From assembly GCA_964448285.1 (NCBI GenBank), contig CAYUWG010000014.1, positions 9,646 to 73,645 of the forward strand: DNA of 64,000 nt, read 5' to 3'. The position numbers and the translations under genes are program-made. This document shows, in pieces, positions 27,693-37,725 of this stretch. Each line of letters starts with the position of its first letter. Within the stretch, counting starts at the first letter, position 1. Under the pieces are notes generated by a model that saw only the letters and a list, made by a program, of their open reading frames with translations, was not told where the DNA came from and did no database searches. Origin of the DNA: CAYUWG01 sp964448285 (GTDB taxonomy: Bacteria > Bacteroidota > Ignavibacteria > SZUA-365).

Positions 27693-27755
27693 TGGAATGG
27701 CGGCACGGTGGGACAGCGGGATGGTGGAACGGTGGGTCGGTGGGTCGGTGGAACG
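27693..27755 (+). repeat. G-rich short-repeat tract
   Basis: The region consists of GGTGG/GGTGGG blocks, including an 8-base unit GGTGGGTC repeated about 2.6 times at 27731-27751. It lies in the spacer between two convergent genes. The repeated G-runs could fold as a G-quadruplex, most likely of two-tetrad type. Confidence 0.6.
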
Positions 27756-27799
27756 GATCCACATTTGAGCACACGAGTGTGTGCGAATGTAGCGACCGA

Positions 27800-28576
27800 T
27801 TACATCGGCATGGATAATCGGATGAGGGAGAACATCGCTCCTTGAGGATCGCAGAGGATTGCAAAGCGTCCGACGTCCGGTATATCGGTCGGCGGAACGA
27901 TCACGGAACCACCGAGCGCAATCGCTTTCTCTACGGATTTGTCGCAATCATCGACGCGGAAATAGACATTCCAGACAGACGGCATCTGACCCCATTCTTC
28001 ACGAATTTTCATCATCCCGGCGTGTGATCTGCCTTCGAGGAGATACTCGGTGTATTCGGGACTTTCCTTGACACTCCAGTTGAATGTCTTGCTGTAGAAT
28101 TCCCGGGCTGCGGCCGGGTCGTGTGTCAGGAGTTCCGTCCAACCCATCGCACCAACCTCATTGACGATGAAGGCGCCCTTGTGCGCTTTCGGTTGCCATA
28201 GACAAATGGTCGCACCGCTCGGGTCCTGAATCACCGACATCCGCCCTGATTCGAAAACATCGAACGGTCCGGCGAGAACCGTTGCACCGTTCTCTTTTGC
28301 TTTTGCCGTCGCATCGTCTGCATTCCGTACGGAGATATAGCTTGACCAATACGGCGGAATACCCATGTCCTTTTGCTCAGGTTGCATGAGCGAAATTCCA
28401 GCGACGTCCTTACCGCCGAGTTGCATCATGGAATATGTCAAGCCTCCTTCCATGGGATATTCGTTCGAGGTCCATCCGAAGATTTCACCGTAGAATTTTT
28501 TCGCGCTTTCCTGATCTGTTGTCGCTAACTCGACCCAGCAAAATGCGCCGGGATTGTGTTCAGTTATTTCTGGCAT
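27800..28576 (-). CDS. VOC family protein with two glyoxalase-like domains
   Basis: A 258-residue protein with two tandem vicinal-oxygen-chelate halves: residues ~8-120 (FCWVELATTDQESAKKFYGE onward) and ~135-255 (GWTELLTHDPAAAREFYSKT onward). Each half has the beta-alpha-beta-beta-beta pattern and ends with an IxDPxGA-type strand (VIQDPSGATICLWQ, ILCDPQGAMFSLI). AAGGAT precedes the ATG. These proteins include glyoxalase-like, resistance and dioxygenase members. The substrate cannot be inferred. It stands alone between the G-rich spacer and the glycosyltransferase gene. Confidence 0.88.
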   Translation of the reverse strand: MPEITEHNPGAFCWVELATTDQESAKKFYGEIFGWTSNEYPMEGGLTYSMMQLGGKDVAGISLMQPEQKDMGIPPYWSSYISVRNADDATAKAKENGATVLAGPFDVFESGRMSVIQDPSGATICLWQPKAHKGAFIVNEVGAMGWTELLTHDPAAAREFYSKTFNWSVKESPEYTEYLLEGRSHAGMMKIREEWGQMPSVWNVYFRVDDCDKSVEKAIALGGSVIVPPTDIPDVGRFAILCDPQGAMFSLIRLSMPM

Positions 28577-28695
28577 CGTTGTATCCTTTGGATGTAAGTA
28601 TGATAAGAGCCTGCTCGCGCAGAGTGATTGCGTAGGGAGAGTCGCTGATTGAATTTTCTTATGGAGTTCACAAGGGTGTTCGATTCAGGTTTTGA

Positions 28696-30162
28696 TCATC
28701 GATGTTCGTTCACCCTTTTTTCAAGGACATGGAAGTGTTCACGGCTTTGTCGAATCATGAATCGCTCGAGGTAAGTTGAATCCCGAAGAACGTTCACCCA
28801 GCGGCGTGCCATTCGATACGTTCCAGATGCATGATCGTATTTGGGGAGGAGGATGACAAACGATGCATCGCGAAGCAGGGATTCGAATGATGCACCTGCC
28901 CATTCAAAACGCACGTCGGCGTCGAGGGCACGGAAGACGCTTTTCCCTTCGTAGTTCGTAACGACGACGTCTTCACGCTGGACGATCGGTTCGAGATATT
29001 CCTCAGCCATACGAACCGCAGTCATCGGATCAGCGCTTTCGTAATGCCGTATCGCCTGAACGCAGCCAAGAAATGTGAGGAGCAGTGAGAACGCGACGAT
29101 TGTGCGAACAGCGCCTCGCATCGACGATACGAACATCAGTGCTAAGAAAGGCAATACCGGAAGCATGAACCGTGAGCTGTCGAGCGGCATGAACCAGACG
29201 AGTGATCGCGTGGCAATCAATCCGAGTGAATAGAGTGCCACGATGATGGAAGCGCAATCGAGCGCGGGATTTCCCTTATGCCAAACGAACCAGAGAAAAG
29301 CTGCGAGTGCTGTTGCAATAATCCATCCTACCCAATCCGTTCCGGCATTCTCAAAAAAACCGGAAGCTGCATATCCGAAGACGCCGGTAAAGGCCAATCC
29401 GTAATCACGAAGATGGCCGAGTACATCGAAGTTCATATCGAGCCGTGGTTCACCGAGCGGCGAACCGCTCATGAACCAGTTGCACACAGCCGCGGTGAGA
29501 ATCGCAAGCGCAACCATACCCGTGATTCTCCAATTCGTTTTCATCGTGAGCCGCCGAGAAACTCTTTTTGCAATGAGCGTCAGGCTTGGAAGGAAAAGGA
29601 AAACGAATCCGATATAACGAATGAAGAACAGCGATACGATCGACACGACGATCACCCATGGCTTTCTGTTCGAACCCACAAGGACGGTAAACAATGCAAA
29701 GAGCATCACGGTGAACGGCAAATCGGAGTTTGGAGTGAAGAGCATGGAATGCCAAACGGGCAACGACGCAAGAGCGGTCAACACCACGAATCGTTGAGCA
29801 GGATGCGCGATAGTGCGCCGCAGATGCGAATCGAACATCACGAAGAGAAGCAGGAAGCTCAGAATGAGAATAACGATCAGGGATAGGGCAGGATGAATTC
29901 CGAGTACCATGAGAGGAAGGCCGAGCAGCGGATATCCGAGAGGCCACGTCGTTGTGATTGCATCCCAGTTACCGATGAACATATTCCTCGCATTCCGCAC
30001 GTAATGAAATGCGTCGAAGCCGAGATAGATCTCTCCACGGTTCGCGATGATCGCGAGGAGTACTCCGAATGTCGCAGCCGTGAGCGGCAACCAAATTTGC
30101 GTCCCCTTTCTCGCAGCACGGGTGTCGCTCCACACATTGTCTGCTTGATCGGGAATAGCCAT
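28696..30162 (-). CDS. Polytopic membrane glycosyltransferase (ArnT/PMT, RgtA-D-like)
   Basis: A 488-residue protein with about ten hydrophobic segments and a short C-terminal soluble part. The first loop after helix 1 contains GEIYLGFDAFHYVRNARNMF, with the acidic residue typical of the periplasmic catalytic loop in GT-C enzymes, and WPLGYPLLGLPL follows. Such enzymes move a sugar from a polyprenyl-phosphate donor to lipid A, glycans or proteins on the periplasmic side. The gene starts 15 bases after the leuS stop and is probably cotranscribed with it. The acceptor is unknown. Confidence 0.75.
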   Translation of the reverse strand: MAIPDQADNVWSDTRAARKGTQIWLPLTAATFGVLLAIIANRGEIYLGFDAFHYVRNARNMFIGNWDAITTTWPLGYPLLGLPLMVLGIHPALSLIVILILSFLLLFVMFDSHLRRTIAHPAQRFVVLTALASLPVWHSMLFTPNSDLPFTVMLFALFTVLVGSNRKPWVIVVSIVSLFFIRYIGFVFLFLPSLTLIAKRVSRRLTMKTNWRITGMVALAILTAAVCNWFMSGSPLGEPRLDMNFDVLGHLRDYGLAFTGVFGYAASGFFENAGTDWVGWIIATALAAFLWFVWHKGNPALDCASIIVALYSLGLIATRSLVWFMPLDSSRFMLPVLPFLALMFVSSMRGAVRTIVAFSLLLTFLGCVQAIRHYESADPMTAVRMAEEYLEPIVQREDVVVTNYEGKSVFRALDADVRFEWAGASFESLLRDASFVILLPKYDHASGTYRMARRWVNVLRDSTYLERFMIRQSREHFHVLEKRVNEHR

Positions 30163-30177
30163 GATAGAACGCGTGCG

Positions 30178-32610
30178 TTATTTCACAACGACGTTCACAA
30201 GCTTATCGACGACGGCGATCACCTTCACGATCGTCTTTCCGTCAATGTGGGATGCGACTTTTGGGCTTCGTTTCGCAAGCGCTTCAAGTTCAGTCTGGGG
30301 CGTACCGCGCACGACCAGAAGTTTGTCGCGGAGCTTTCCGTTCACCTGAAGGACGATCTCGATTTCGTCATCCACTGCAAGCTCAGGGTTGAAAGACGGC
30401 CACGGTTCGTAGGCAAGGGTCTTCATGTGGCCAAGCAGTGACCAGAGTTCTTCCGCCAAATGCGGTGCGAAAGGCGAGAGCAGAAGAACGAAGCATTCCA
30501 TGACGGACTTCGGGCGAATGCTTTGCTTGGTCATTTCGTTTACGAAAATCATCATCTGCGAAATGGCGGTATTGAAGTGCAGATGCTCGATATCCTCCGT
30601 TACCTTCTTTATCGTTTTATGGAGAAGGCGCTTCACGTCCATCGAGGGTTCAACGTCCACGATGGATTCATCCGGATGCGCTTCGGTGGCATCCAGATCT
30701 TCACGGACATATAAACGCCACACGCGATTCAGGAAGCGATGAACGCCTTCGACGCCCTTCGTATTCCAGGGCTTCACTTGTTCGAGCGGCCCCATGAACA
30801 TTTCGAAAAGGCGGAGCGTGTCCGCTCCATAGTCGCGAATCACATCATCGGGATTGATGACGTTGCCGAACGACTTCGACATTTTCCTTCCATCTTCGCC
30901 GAGGATCATGCCCTGATTCACGAGACGTTTGAATGGCTCCTTCGTCGAGAGATATCCGAGGTCGTGCAGGACTTTGTGCCAGAAGCGCGCATAGAGCAAA
31001 TGCAATACGGCATGCTCGGTCCCGCCGATATAGAGATCGACCTGCCCCCAGTACTTCTCCTTTTTCGGATCGCAGAACTGTTGATCGTTGTCTGGATCCA
31101 TGAAGCGCAGATAGTACCAGCACGAACCAGCCCACTGCGGCATCGTGTTGGTTTCCCGTTTCGCCGGCTTTCCGGTTTCCGGGTCGGTGGTGCTGACCCA
31201 TGAAGCGATCTTTGCAAGCGGCGATTCACCGGTTCCGCTGGCCGTATATGATTCTACTTCAGGCAGCGTTACGGGGAGGTTCTTTTCTGAAACCAGTTTG
31301 TGACTGCCGTCCTCAAGATGAATGACGGGGAACGGTTCGCCCCAATATCGCTGTCGCGAGAACAACCAGTCACGAAGCTTATAGTTCACCGTTCGCTTGC
31401 CAAGCCCCTTTATTTCGAGCCATGTGATCGTCTTCTCGAATGCCTCTTTGAACTTCAACCCGTCGATGAAATCCGAGTTGACCGCAACACCGTGTTCGGT
31501 GTCGACATAGGCAGCTTCGTGTACGTTGCCGCCGGCGACGACTTCAACGATTTGCAGTTCGTACTTTTTCGCGAATTCCCAGTCGCGCTGGTCGTGTCCG
31601 GGAACGGCCATGATCGCGCCGGTACCGTAACTGGCAAGCACATAGTCGGCAATCCAGATCGGAATGCGTTTTTCGTTTACCGGATTGACAGCATATGCAC
31701 CGGTGAAGACACCGGTCTTTTCCTTTGCAAGCTCCGTTCGTTCGAGGTCGCTTTTTCGCGACGCCTCATCGCGATATCGAACAACCGCGGTGCGTGCATC
31801 TTCGGTCGTGATCATATCGACGAGAGGATGTTCCGGTGAAAGCACCATGTACGTCGCACCCCAAAGTGTATCCGGCCTCGTCGTGAACACGCGAATCACT
31901 GCATCGTGGCCATCTACGACGAAGTCCACCTCCGCACCCTCGCTTCTACCGATCCAGTTGCGCTGCATTTCCTTGAGGCTTTCCGGCCATTCAAGTTCCT
32001 CTAAGTCGTCGAGAAGGCGCTCTGCATATGCGGTGATCCTGAGCATCCATTGCCTCATCGGACGACGCACGACGGTGTATCCCTTTTCGATTTGTTCAGG
32101 GACTTCTTCGTTCGCGAGTACGGTGCCAAGTTCGGGACACCAATTCACCGGGACTTCCGCAAGGTAGGCGAGACCCCTTTTGTATAACTGAGAGAAAATC
32201 CATTGCGTCCACTTGTAGTACCGGGGATCGGTCGTGTTGATTTCGCGCTCCCAGTCATATGAGAACCCGATCATCTTGAGTTGACGTCGAAAGGTATCGA
32301 CATTCACCTTCGTCGTAACCGCAGGGTGGACGCCGGTTTTGATCGCGTACTGTTCGGCAGGCAATCCGAACGCATCCCAGCCCATTGGGTGAAGGACGTT
32401 GAATCCCTTCATGCGTTTGTATCGAGCGATGATGTCTGTTGCCGTGTAGCCTTCCGGATGGCCGACATGCAACCCCGCGCCTGACGGATAAGGGAACATG
32501 TCCAGCACATAGAACTTCGGCTTGCTTTCGTCTTCAGTCGTAACGAAAGTCCCCTCCCGTTCCCAGTAATGTTGCCACTTTGGCTCAATGTCTTGAAATG
32601 GATAGCGCAT
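30178..32610 (-). CDS. leuS: Leucyl-tRNA synthetase
   Basis: An 810-residue class I synthetase that charges tRNA-Leu in the cytoplasm. The N-terminal motif YPSGAGLHVGHPEGYTATD carries the HIGH-type signature HVGH (48-51). The CP1 editing domain is present (TTRPDTLWGATYMVLSPEHP, YGTGAIMAVPGHDQRDWEFA with the conserved Thr and Asp). KMSKS is intact (GEDGRKMSKSFGN, about 576-580). The C-terminal anticodon and tail domain ends with VNGKLRDKLLV. Length is normal for bacterial LeuRS. It leads a unit with the downstream glycosyltransferase. Confidence 0.98.
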   Translation of the reverse strand: MRYPFQDIEPKWQHYWEREGTFVTTEDESKPKFYVLDMFPYPSGAGLHVGHPEGYTATDIIARYKRMKGFNVLHPMGWDAFGLPAEQYAIKTGVHPAVTTKVNVDTFRRQLKMIGFSYDWEREINTTDPRYYKWTQWIFSQLYKRGLAYLAEVPVNWCPELGTVLANEEVPEQIEKGYTVVRRPMRQWMLRITAYAERLLDDLEELEWPESLKEMQRNWIGRSEGAEVDFVVDGHDAVIRVFTTRPDTLWGATYMVLSPEHPLVDMITTEDARTAVVRYRDEASRKSDLERTELAKEKTGVFTGAYAVNPVNEKRIPIWIADYVLASYGTGAIMAVPGHDQRDWEFAKKYELQIVEVVAGGNVHEAAYVDTEHGVAVNSDFIDGLKFKEAFEKTITWLEIKGLGKRTVNYKLRDWLFSRQRYWGEPFPVIHLEDGSHKLVSEKNLPVTLPEVESYTASGTGESPLAKIASWVSTTDPETGKPAKRETNTMPQWAGSCWYYLRFMDPDNDQQFCDPKKEKYWGQVDLYIGGTEHAVLHLLYARFWHKVLHDLGYLSTKEPFKRLVNQGMILGEDGRKMSKSFGNVINPDDVIRDYGADTLRLFEMFMGPLEQVKPWNTKGVEGVHRFLNRVWRLYVREDLDATEAHPDESIVDVEPSMDVKRLLHKTIKKVTEDIEHLHFNTAISQMMIFVNEMTKQSIRPKSVMECFVLLLSPFAPHLAEELWSLLGHMKTLAYEPWPSFNPELAVDDEIEIVLQVNGKLRDKLLVVRGTPQTELEALAKRSPKVASHIDGKTIVKVIAVVDKLVNVVVK

Positions 32611-32753
32611 AAGAGTAATAGGTGTTCACGGAAACCGGGCACGCCCGGCGCGGACGGAAAAGATACCCTTACTCAGGACAAGGGACAACAGAGCTTTTAG
32701 TTCCATATCGAAAGGCTCCGGCGCACGGGTTCTGTATCTCTTCCGGTGCGAGA

Positions 32754-32783
32754 TAAAAAAAGTCCTCACAGTTTGGAGGACTT
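32754..32783 (-). terminator. Rho-independent terminator of pckA
   Basis: On the minus strand AAGTCCTC pairs with GAGGACTT and is followed by a T-run, about 25 bases after the pckA stop. Confidence 0.85.
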
Positions 32784-32809
32784 TAGTCTTTGAGTGAAGG
32801 GTTTCTTTG

Positions 32810-34417
32810 TCACACAAGCGGCCCGGCTCCACGGATCTCTTCATCGACGCCGGCTTCAAAATCTTTAAAGTTCGCGCGGAACAGTTCCGTGAGTTTCTTT
32901 GCCTGTGTATCATAGGCTTCTTTGTCTGCCCATGTATTGCGTGGATTCAGTATCTCGTCAGGGATGCCTTCGATGCGTTTAGGAATGTGCAATCCAAAGA
33001 ACGGATCTGCCGATGTCTCCACTGTATCGAGTTCACCCGTAAGCGCGGCGGTTACCATGCGTCGTGTGTGCTTCAGCGACATTCTGCTGCCGATACCATA
33101 GGGACCGCCGGTCCAGCCTGTATTGACGAGAAAGACTTTCGCGCCATGCTTTTCGATTTTCTCTCCAAGCAATTTTGCATAAACACCGGGGTGCATCGGC
33201 ATGAAGGGTTTGCCGAAACACGCGCTGAACGTTGCCGATGGTTCCTTGACGCCCTTTTCCGTGCCGGCAACCTTGGCTGTGTAACCGCTGATGAAGTGAT
33301 ACATCGCTTGTGCTTTCGTGAGTTTGCTGATCGGCGGGAGAACGCCGTATGCATCGGCGGTGAGGAAAATCACGGTCTTCGGATTGCCTGCAATCCCGGA
33401 TAGGTCGGCGTTCGGTATTTGGTCCAGAGGATAGCTCGAGCGTGTGTTTTCCGTATTCCAATCGTCATCCAAATCCAACTCGCGCGTGACGGGATCATAG
33501 ACGACGTTCTCCAGAATCGTCCCGAATGTTCGCGTGGTCTGGTAAATCTCGGGTTCGCCTTTCGGATCGAGACGGATGACTTTCGCGTAGCAGCCTCCTT
33601 CGAAATTGAAGATGCCCTCGTCACTCCATCCGTGCTCGTCATCGCCGATGAGTGCGCGGTTCGGATCGGCACTGAGTGTCGTCTTGCCCGTTCCGCTCAA
33701 GCCGAAGAACAGTGCGGAGTCGTTCTTATCCACGCCATAGTTTGCCGAACAGTGCATCGGCATGATGCCCTTTTTCGGCAAGAAGTAATTCATCGTGCTA
33801 AAGATGCTTTTCTTGATTTCGCCCGCGTAACCCGTGCCGCCAATGAGCACCATGTTCTTTCCAAAATTCACGAAGATGAACGTCTTCGACCGCGTCCCGT
33901 CCGTTGCGGGATTCGCTTCAAAGCTTGGAACGTTCAGCACCGTGAATTCCGGCTTGAAGGTCGCAAGTTTTGCCGGGTCATATTCACGGATGAACATGTT
34001 GTAAGCGAAGAGATTACGCCACGCCGAATCGGTCACGATGCGGACGTTCATCCCGTAGCGCTTGTCGGCGCCAACGTAACCGTCGAAGACAAACACATCA
34101 CGGCCTCGCAGATGCGCACGAAGTTTTTCGTGCATCGAATCGAACACCGCCGGCTCGATGGCAACGTTTGCATCGTTCCAAAAAATATCCCGCTCGCTCG
34201 ATGATTCCCGGACGATGAATTTATCCTTCGGGGAGCGTCCGGTATGCTCTCCGGTGTTGCACACGAGCGGACCCTGAGCGGCCAGTACCGCCTCATTCCG
34301 GCGAATCGCTTCTTCGTATAACTGTGCTGGAGTGAGGTGCCAATAGACTGTTCCCAGATCGGCCAAACCGTGGTTCTCCAACCCAAACTTGCTGGGTGCG
34401 TTTCCTGCATATTGCAT
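32810..34417 (-). CDS. pckA: Phosphoenolpyruvate carboxykinase (ATP)
   Basis: A 535-residue enzyme that converts oxaloacetate and ATP into PEP and CO2, the first step of gluconeogenesis. The P-loop-like kinase-1a motif FGLSGTGKTTLSADP (about 243-251 for its core) and the kinase-2/metal motif IGDDEHGWSD are intact. Also visible are GRSPKDKFIVRE near the N-terminus and YTAKVAGTEKG. Together they mark the ATP-dependent type. The ATG at 34417 with AAGGA upstream is preferred to a TTG 15 bases earlier. It is monocistronic, with a terminator downstream. Confidence 0.97.
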   Translation of the reverse strand: MQYAGNAPSKFGLENHGLADLGTVYWHLTPAQLYEEAIRRNEAVLAAQGPLVCNTGEHTGRSPKDKFIVRESSSERDIFWNDANVAIEPAVFDSMHEKLRAHLRGRDVFVFDGYVGADKRYGMNVRIVTDSAWRNLFAYNMFIREYDPAKLATFKPEFTVLNVPSFEANPATDGTRSKTFIFVNFGKNMVLIGGTGYAGEIKKSIFSTMNYFLPKKGIMPMHCSANYGVDKNDSALFFGLSGTGKTTLSADPNRALIGDDEHGWSDEGIFNFEGGCYAKVIRLDPKGEPEIYQTTRTFGTILENVVYDPVTRELDLDDDWNTENTRSSYPLDQIPNADLSGIAGNPKTVIFLTADAYGVLPPISKLTKAQAMYHFISGYTAKVAGTEKGVKEPSATFSACFGKPFMPMHPGVYAKLLGEKIEKHGAKVFLVNTGWTGGPYGIGSRMSLKHTRRMVTAALTGELDTVETSADPFFGLHIPKRIEGIPDEILNPRNTWADKEAYDTQAKKLTELFRANFKDFEAGVDEEIRGAGPLV

Positions 34418-34602
34418 GGTTATTTCCTTCAAAAAAGTCGATGATGTTCAAGTGATGAATCAATTTTCCCCTCGGCAGAACATACGAAAAAGCATGTGAG
34501 ATTGCTTATGATATTGAGCAGTTCCGAGAAATGTTTTTCTCAGGAGAAATATGATCGACGGCAGATATTACGGACAGCTACAAGCTCGTTGTCATGAATG
34601 AA

Positions 34603-37593
34603 TCAGTGCGCGTCATCCGCCATCCCTGCGATGCATTCACGAATGGCATCGTGCAGCACTGCGCGGAATGCTACGAGCTTTCTGTTCTCGCGTGTGGGGT
34701 GAACTCTGTTGGTCAGGAAGATGACGAACATATCCGCATCCGGATCGATCCAGACGGATGTGCCCGTGAAGCCCGTGTGCCCGAAAGCCTGCTGCGAGAA
34801 GTACCGGCCGGCGGACGAACCGGTGCTCGAGCGAACATCCCAGCCCAGCGCTCTTCCGTTCGATGTCCGCTTCGTAAAAAGCTTGATGGTCGATTCCTTG
34901 AACAGCCGGACACCGTCGAGTTCGCCACCGTTCATCATCATGTGCGCGAAACGTGCGAGGTCCCCGGCACAGGAAAACAGACCGGCATGTCCGGCGACTC
35001 CACCAAGCAAAGCCGCCGCTTCATCGTGGACGGTTCCATGGACGAGGCGCTTGCGCCAATAACCGTCGAACTCCGTGGGCGCAATCCATTCCCGCAACGA
35101 ATCCGGCGGACGAAAGAGCGTCCTCATCATGCGAAGCGGTTGGAAAATTTCTCTTGTAACGTAAGCGTCCAATGTCATCCCAGTGATCGTCTCAACGACC
35201 TTTCCAAGCACGATCATCCCAAAGTCGGAATACACCGTGCGGCTTTCCGTCGCGTACTCGAGTTGCGAAGAATAGATCGCGTTCAGCGCATCCTCGGGGG
35301 TGGTGTGCGTGCGATACAAGAGTTGGAAGGCGGGAAGACCGCTGTTATGGAGGAGCAGATTCCGAATCGTCACCCGCTCCTTTCCGTTGGCCGCAAATAC
35401 AGGGAGAAACGACGCAACGCGATCCTCGAGCCGAAGCTTTCCCTCCTCGTACAGTTTCATGACAGCCGACGTTGTCGCCACGACTTTCGTGAGCGACGCG
35501 ATGTCGTAGAGTGTTTCTTCCGTAACGCGAGTTGCTGCTGAATCATACGAAAGACGTCCATATGCTCTCTCATGAACGACGCGATCCTTATGATACACGA
35601 TGAGCTGTGCGCCGGGAAACGCACGCGCGAGGATCTGCCGCTCGATCAGACTATCGACGAGAGTGAAGTGTGCGAGAGGGATCTCCGGTAAGGATGATGC
35701 ATCTGCCGGCGTAGGAGACGAATGATAGGAATGCCCGGAACCGATTGCCGCGATTCCCGGAATCGTCACCGGAAGTTTTCCCGTCGGATTGGTTTCACCA
35801 AAGAGAACGCTTGCAACGGCATTCCTTGTGGGTGTATCGCTGCCATACGCGCAGAGCATCGCTCCCGACCACGACACATCGGTCAGAACGTACGGACTTC
35901 CGAACGCGATGGTGATCGTGCGTTTGCCGAGAACTCCCAATTGCTTCATCAACGCTCGTTGATCGTTCGAAAGCGCGATGGCTCCTGAGCCGGTGCGAAC
36001 ATTCACGTAGCTCGCAACGATCACGAGGTCCGACACGGCCAGCGAATCGAGAAGGGCTTTGCGTTCCTTCAATGCCATGCTTCGCGGAACGGTACTGTAT
36101 ATGAGCTTCGAAAAGCCGGAAGCGATGCTTCGAATGAACGACATCGCTTCTGCGGTATCGCTGTTTTGTGTCAACGAAAGCACACTCGCCTTTCCGGGGA
36201 ACACGCGGGGAAGCGGCAGCCACGCGGAATCGTTGCGGACGAGCGTGACGGCATTGCGTGCGATACGCGTGGCGAGTTCACGGTGAGCCTCGGCGCCGAT
36301 GACGCGATCGCGCGCCCATGCAGAAGAGAAGCGGTCTTCCGACAAACCCAACCATTCCTTGTAGCTCAGTATGCGTCTCACCGAGCGGTCGATTTCTTCT
36401 TCTGAAATTTCACCGCGCTTCACCGCAGCAAGAAGTGTGTCGATCGTTTCACCGATCGAGTTCGGCATAAGCAGGATATCGACACCGGCGCGGACTGCGA
36501 GCTTTGCCGCTGTGCCATTCGCATAGCGCTTCAACAATCCACGCATGTTCATCGCGTCGGTGACGAGCAAGCCCTTGAAGCCGTATTCTTCGCGAAGCAA
36601 TGAATCGAGAATCGTGCGAGAGAGTGTTGCCGGCAGAGTACTGTCGCTTTCAATACCGGGTACGGCAAGATGAGCCGTCATTACGGAAAGGACGCCGCTT
36701 GCGATAAGACGTCGAAAGGGATAAAGCTCGACGGAATCCAATTGCGACTGGCTTTTTCGAATGACCGGCATATCGGAGTGCGAATCGATTTCGCTGTCGC
36801 CGTGGCCGGGAAAATGCTTCGCCGTCGCTATCACTCGCCCATCCTGTGTACCACGAATGTAAGACTCCGCCATGAGCGAAACCTGTTGTGGGTTTTCTCC
36901 AAACGACCGGAGGTTGATGATCGGATTCTTCGGATTACTGTTCACATCCGCAACAGGCCCGTAGTTCTGATGGACGCCAAGCGCACGCGACTCCATCGCG
37001 ATCGCGCGTCCGAGCGCATAAGCGTAATCCGGATTGCCCGTCGCACCGACAGCCATCATGGACGGAAATTCCGTTGCACCGGTCAGGCGCATCGAAAGAC
37101 CGTTCTCGAAATCCGCCGAGATGAGGAGCGGAAGTTTTGCGAGGGATTGCATCGTGTCGATGAGCCAGGCCGCATTGTCAACGCTTCCCTTCGAAATGAT
37201 GACTCCGCCGACTCCCTGTTCCGAAACGTGCGAGAGGAGTTCGTTGAGTTTTCTTCCGCGCACGTCGCTGAATGTAAACGGAACGACCATCTGCGCGATC
37301 TTTTCCCGCAGCGAAAGCGTCGCAAAGATGCTGTCAACCCACGGCGATCGCATCTTTGGATACGATGCGAAATCGTAATCACTCAGCAGCGAGTCCCGGT
37401 GGATATCCTGCCAGCGAAAGACGACAGCCGGCCTGGCAGGAGGTTCCTCAACTGCGGATGGATTCCACCATATCAGTGATTCGAACATTGCGCACCCGCC
37501 CACGACGAGTGAAGCGAATGAGGTAAGCATCAATGACACGTTCAGATGCTTGTGCGAAGAAATAAGACTCAGGCGATGCGGCGTCACTGTCAC
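34603..37593 (-). CDS. Fusion of GH3 beta-N-acetylglucosaminidase (NagZ-like) and beta-lactamase-type serine hydrolase, lipoprotein
   Basis: A 996-residue protein with a possible lipoprotein signal (SFASLVVGGC). Residues ~90-420 are a glycoside hydrolase family 3 domain with the NagZ signature KHFPGHGDSEIDSHSDMP and the nucleophile region LLVTDAMNMRGL. The GH3 C-terminal domain follows (~430-600). Residues ~620-980 are a class C beta-lactamase/penicillin-binding-like domain with SxxK in DIASLTKVV (about 699-702), a YSD in YSDFGMIVLG and the late HTGFTGTSVWIDP. Fusions of this kind occur in Bacteroidota and fit peptidoglycan recycling or trimming in the periplasm. Substrates are inferred from the domains. 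Confidence 0.9.
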   Translation of the reverse strand: MTVTPHRLSLISSHKHLNVSLMLTSFASLVVGGCAMFESLIWWNPSAVEEPPARPAVVFRWQDIHRDSLLSDYDFASYPKMRSPWVDSIFATLSLREKIAQMVVPFTFSDVRGRKLNELLSHVSEQGVGGVIISKGSVDNAAWLIDTMQSLAKLPLLISADFENGLSMRLTGATEFPSMMAVGATGNPDYAYALGRAIAMESRALGVHQNYGPVADVNSNPKNPIINLRSFGENPQQVSLMAESYIRGTQDGRVIATAKHFPGHGDSEIDSHSDMPVIRKSQSQLDSVELYPFRRLIASGVLSVMTAHLAVPGIESDSTLPATLSRTILDSLLREEYGFKGLLVTDAMNMRGLLKRYANGTAAKLAVRAGVDILLMPNSIGETIDTLLAAVKRGEISEEEIDRSVRRILSYKEWLGLSEDRFSSAWARDRVIGAEAHRELATRIARNAVTLVRNDSAWLPLPRVFPGKASVLSLTQNSDTAEAMSFIRSIASGFSKLIYSTVPRSMALKERKALLDSLAVSDLVIVASYVNVRTGSGAIALSNDQRALMKQLGVLGKRTITIAFGSPYVLTDVSWSGAMLCAYGSDTPTRNAVASVLFGETNPTGKLPVTIPGIAAIGSGHSYHSSPTPADASSLPEIPLAHFTLVDSLIERQILARAFPGAQLIVYHKDRVVHERAYGRLSYDSAATRVTEETLYDIASLTKVVATTSAVMKLYEEGKLRLEDRVASFLPVFAANGKERVTIRNLLLHNSGLPAFQLLYRTHTTPEDALNAIYSSQLEYATESRTVYSDFGMIVLGKVVETITGMTLDAYVTREIFQPLRMMRTLFRPPDSLREWIAPTEFDGYWRKRLVHGTVHDEAAALLGGVAGHAGLFSCAGDLARFAHMMMNGGELDGVRLFKESTIKLFTKRTSNGRALGWDVRSSTGSSAGRYFSQQAFGHTGFTGTSVWIDPDADMFVIFLTNRVHPTRENRKLVAFRAVLHDAIRECIAGMADDAH

Positions 37594-37725
37594 GAAAACA
37601 ATCTAAAGGCATGGGAAGGAATATGAAAGAAAGTGCCAAACCGAGTAACTGCCACGCATTCAGGTTGTCTTACTCTTTGGCTCTGAGAAACTGCCTGTTA
37701 TCTTTCGAACCGCTTGACGGTGACT

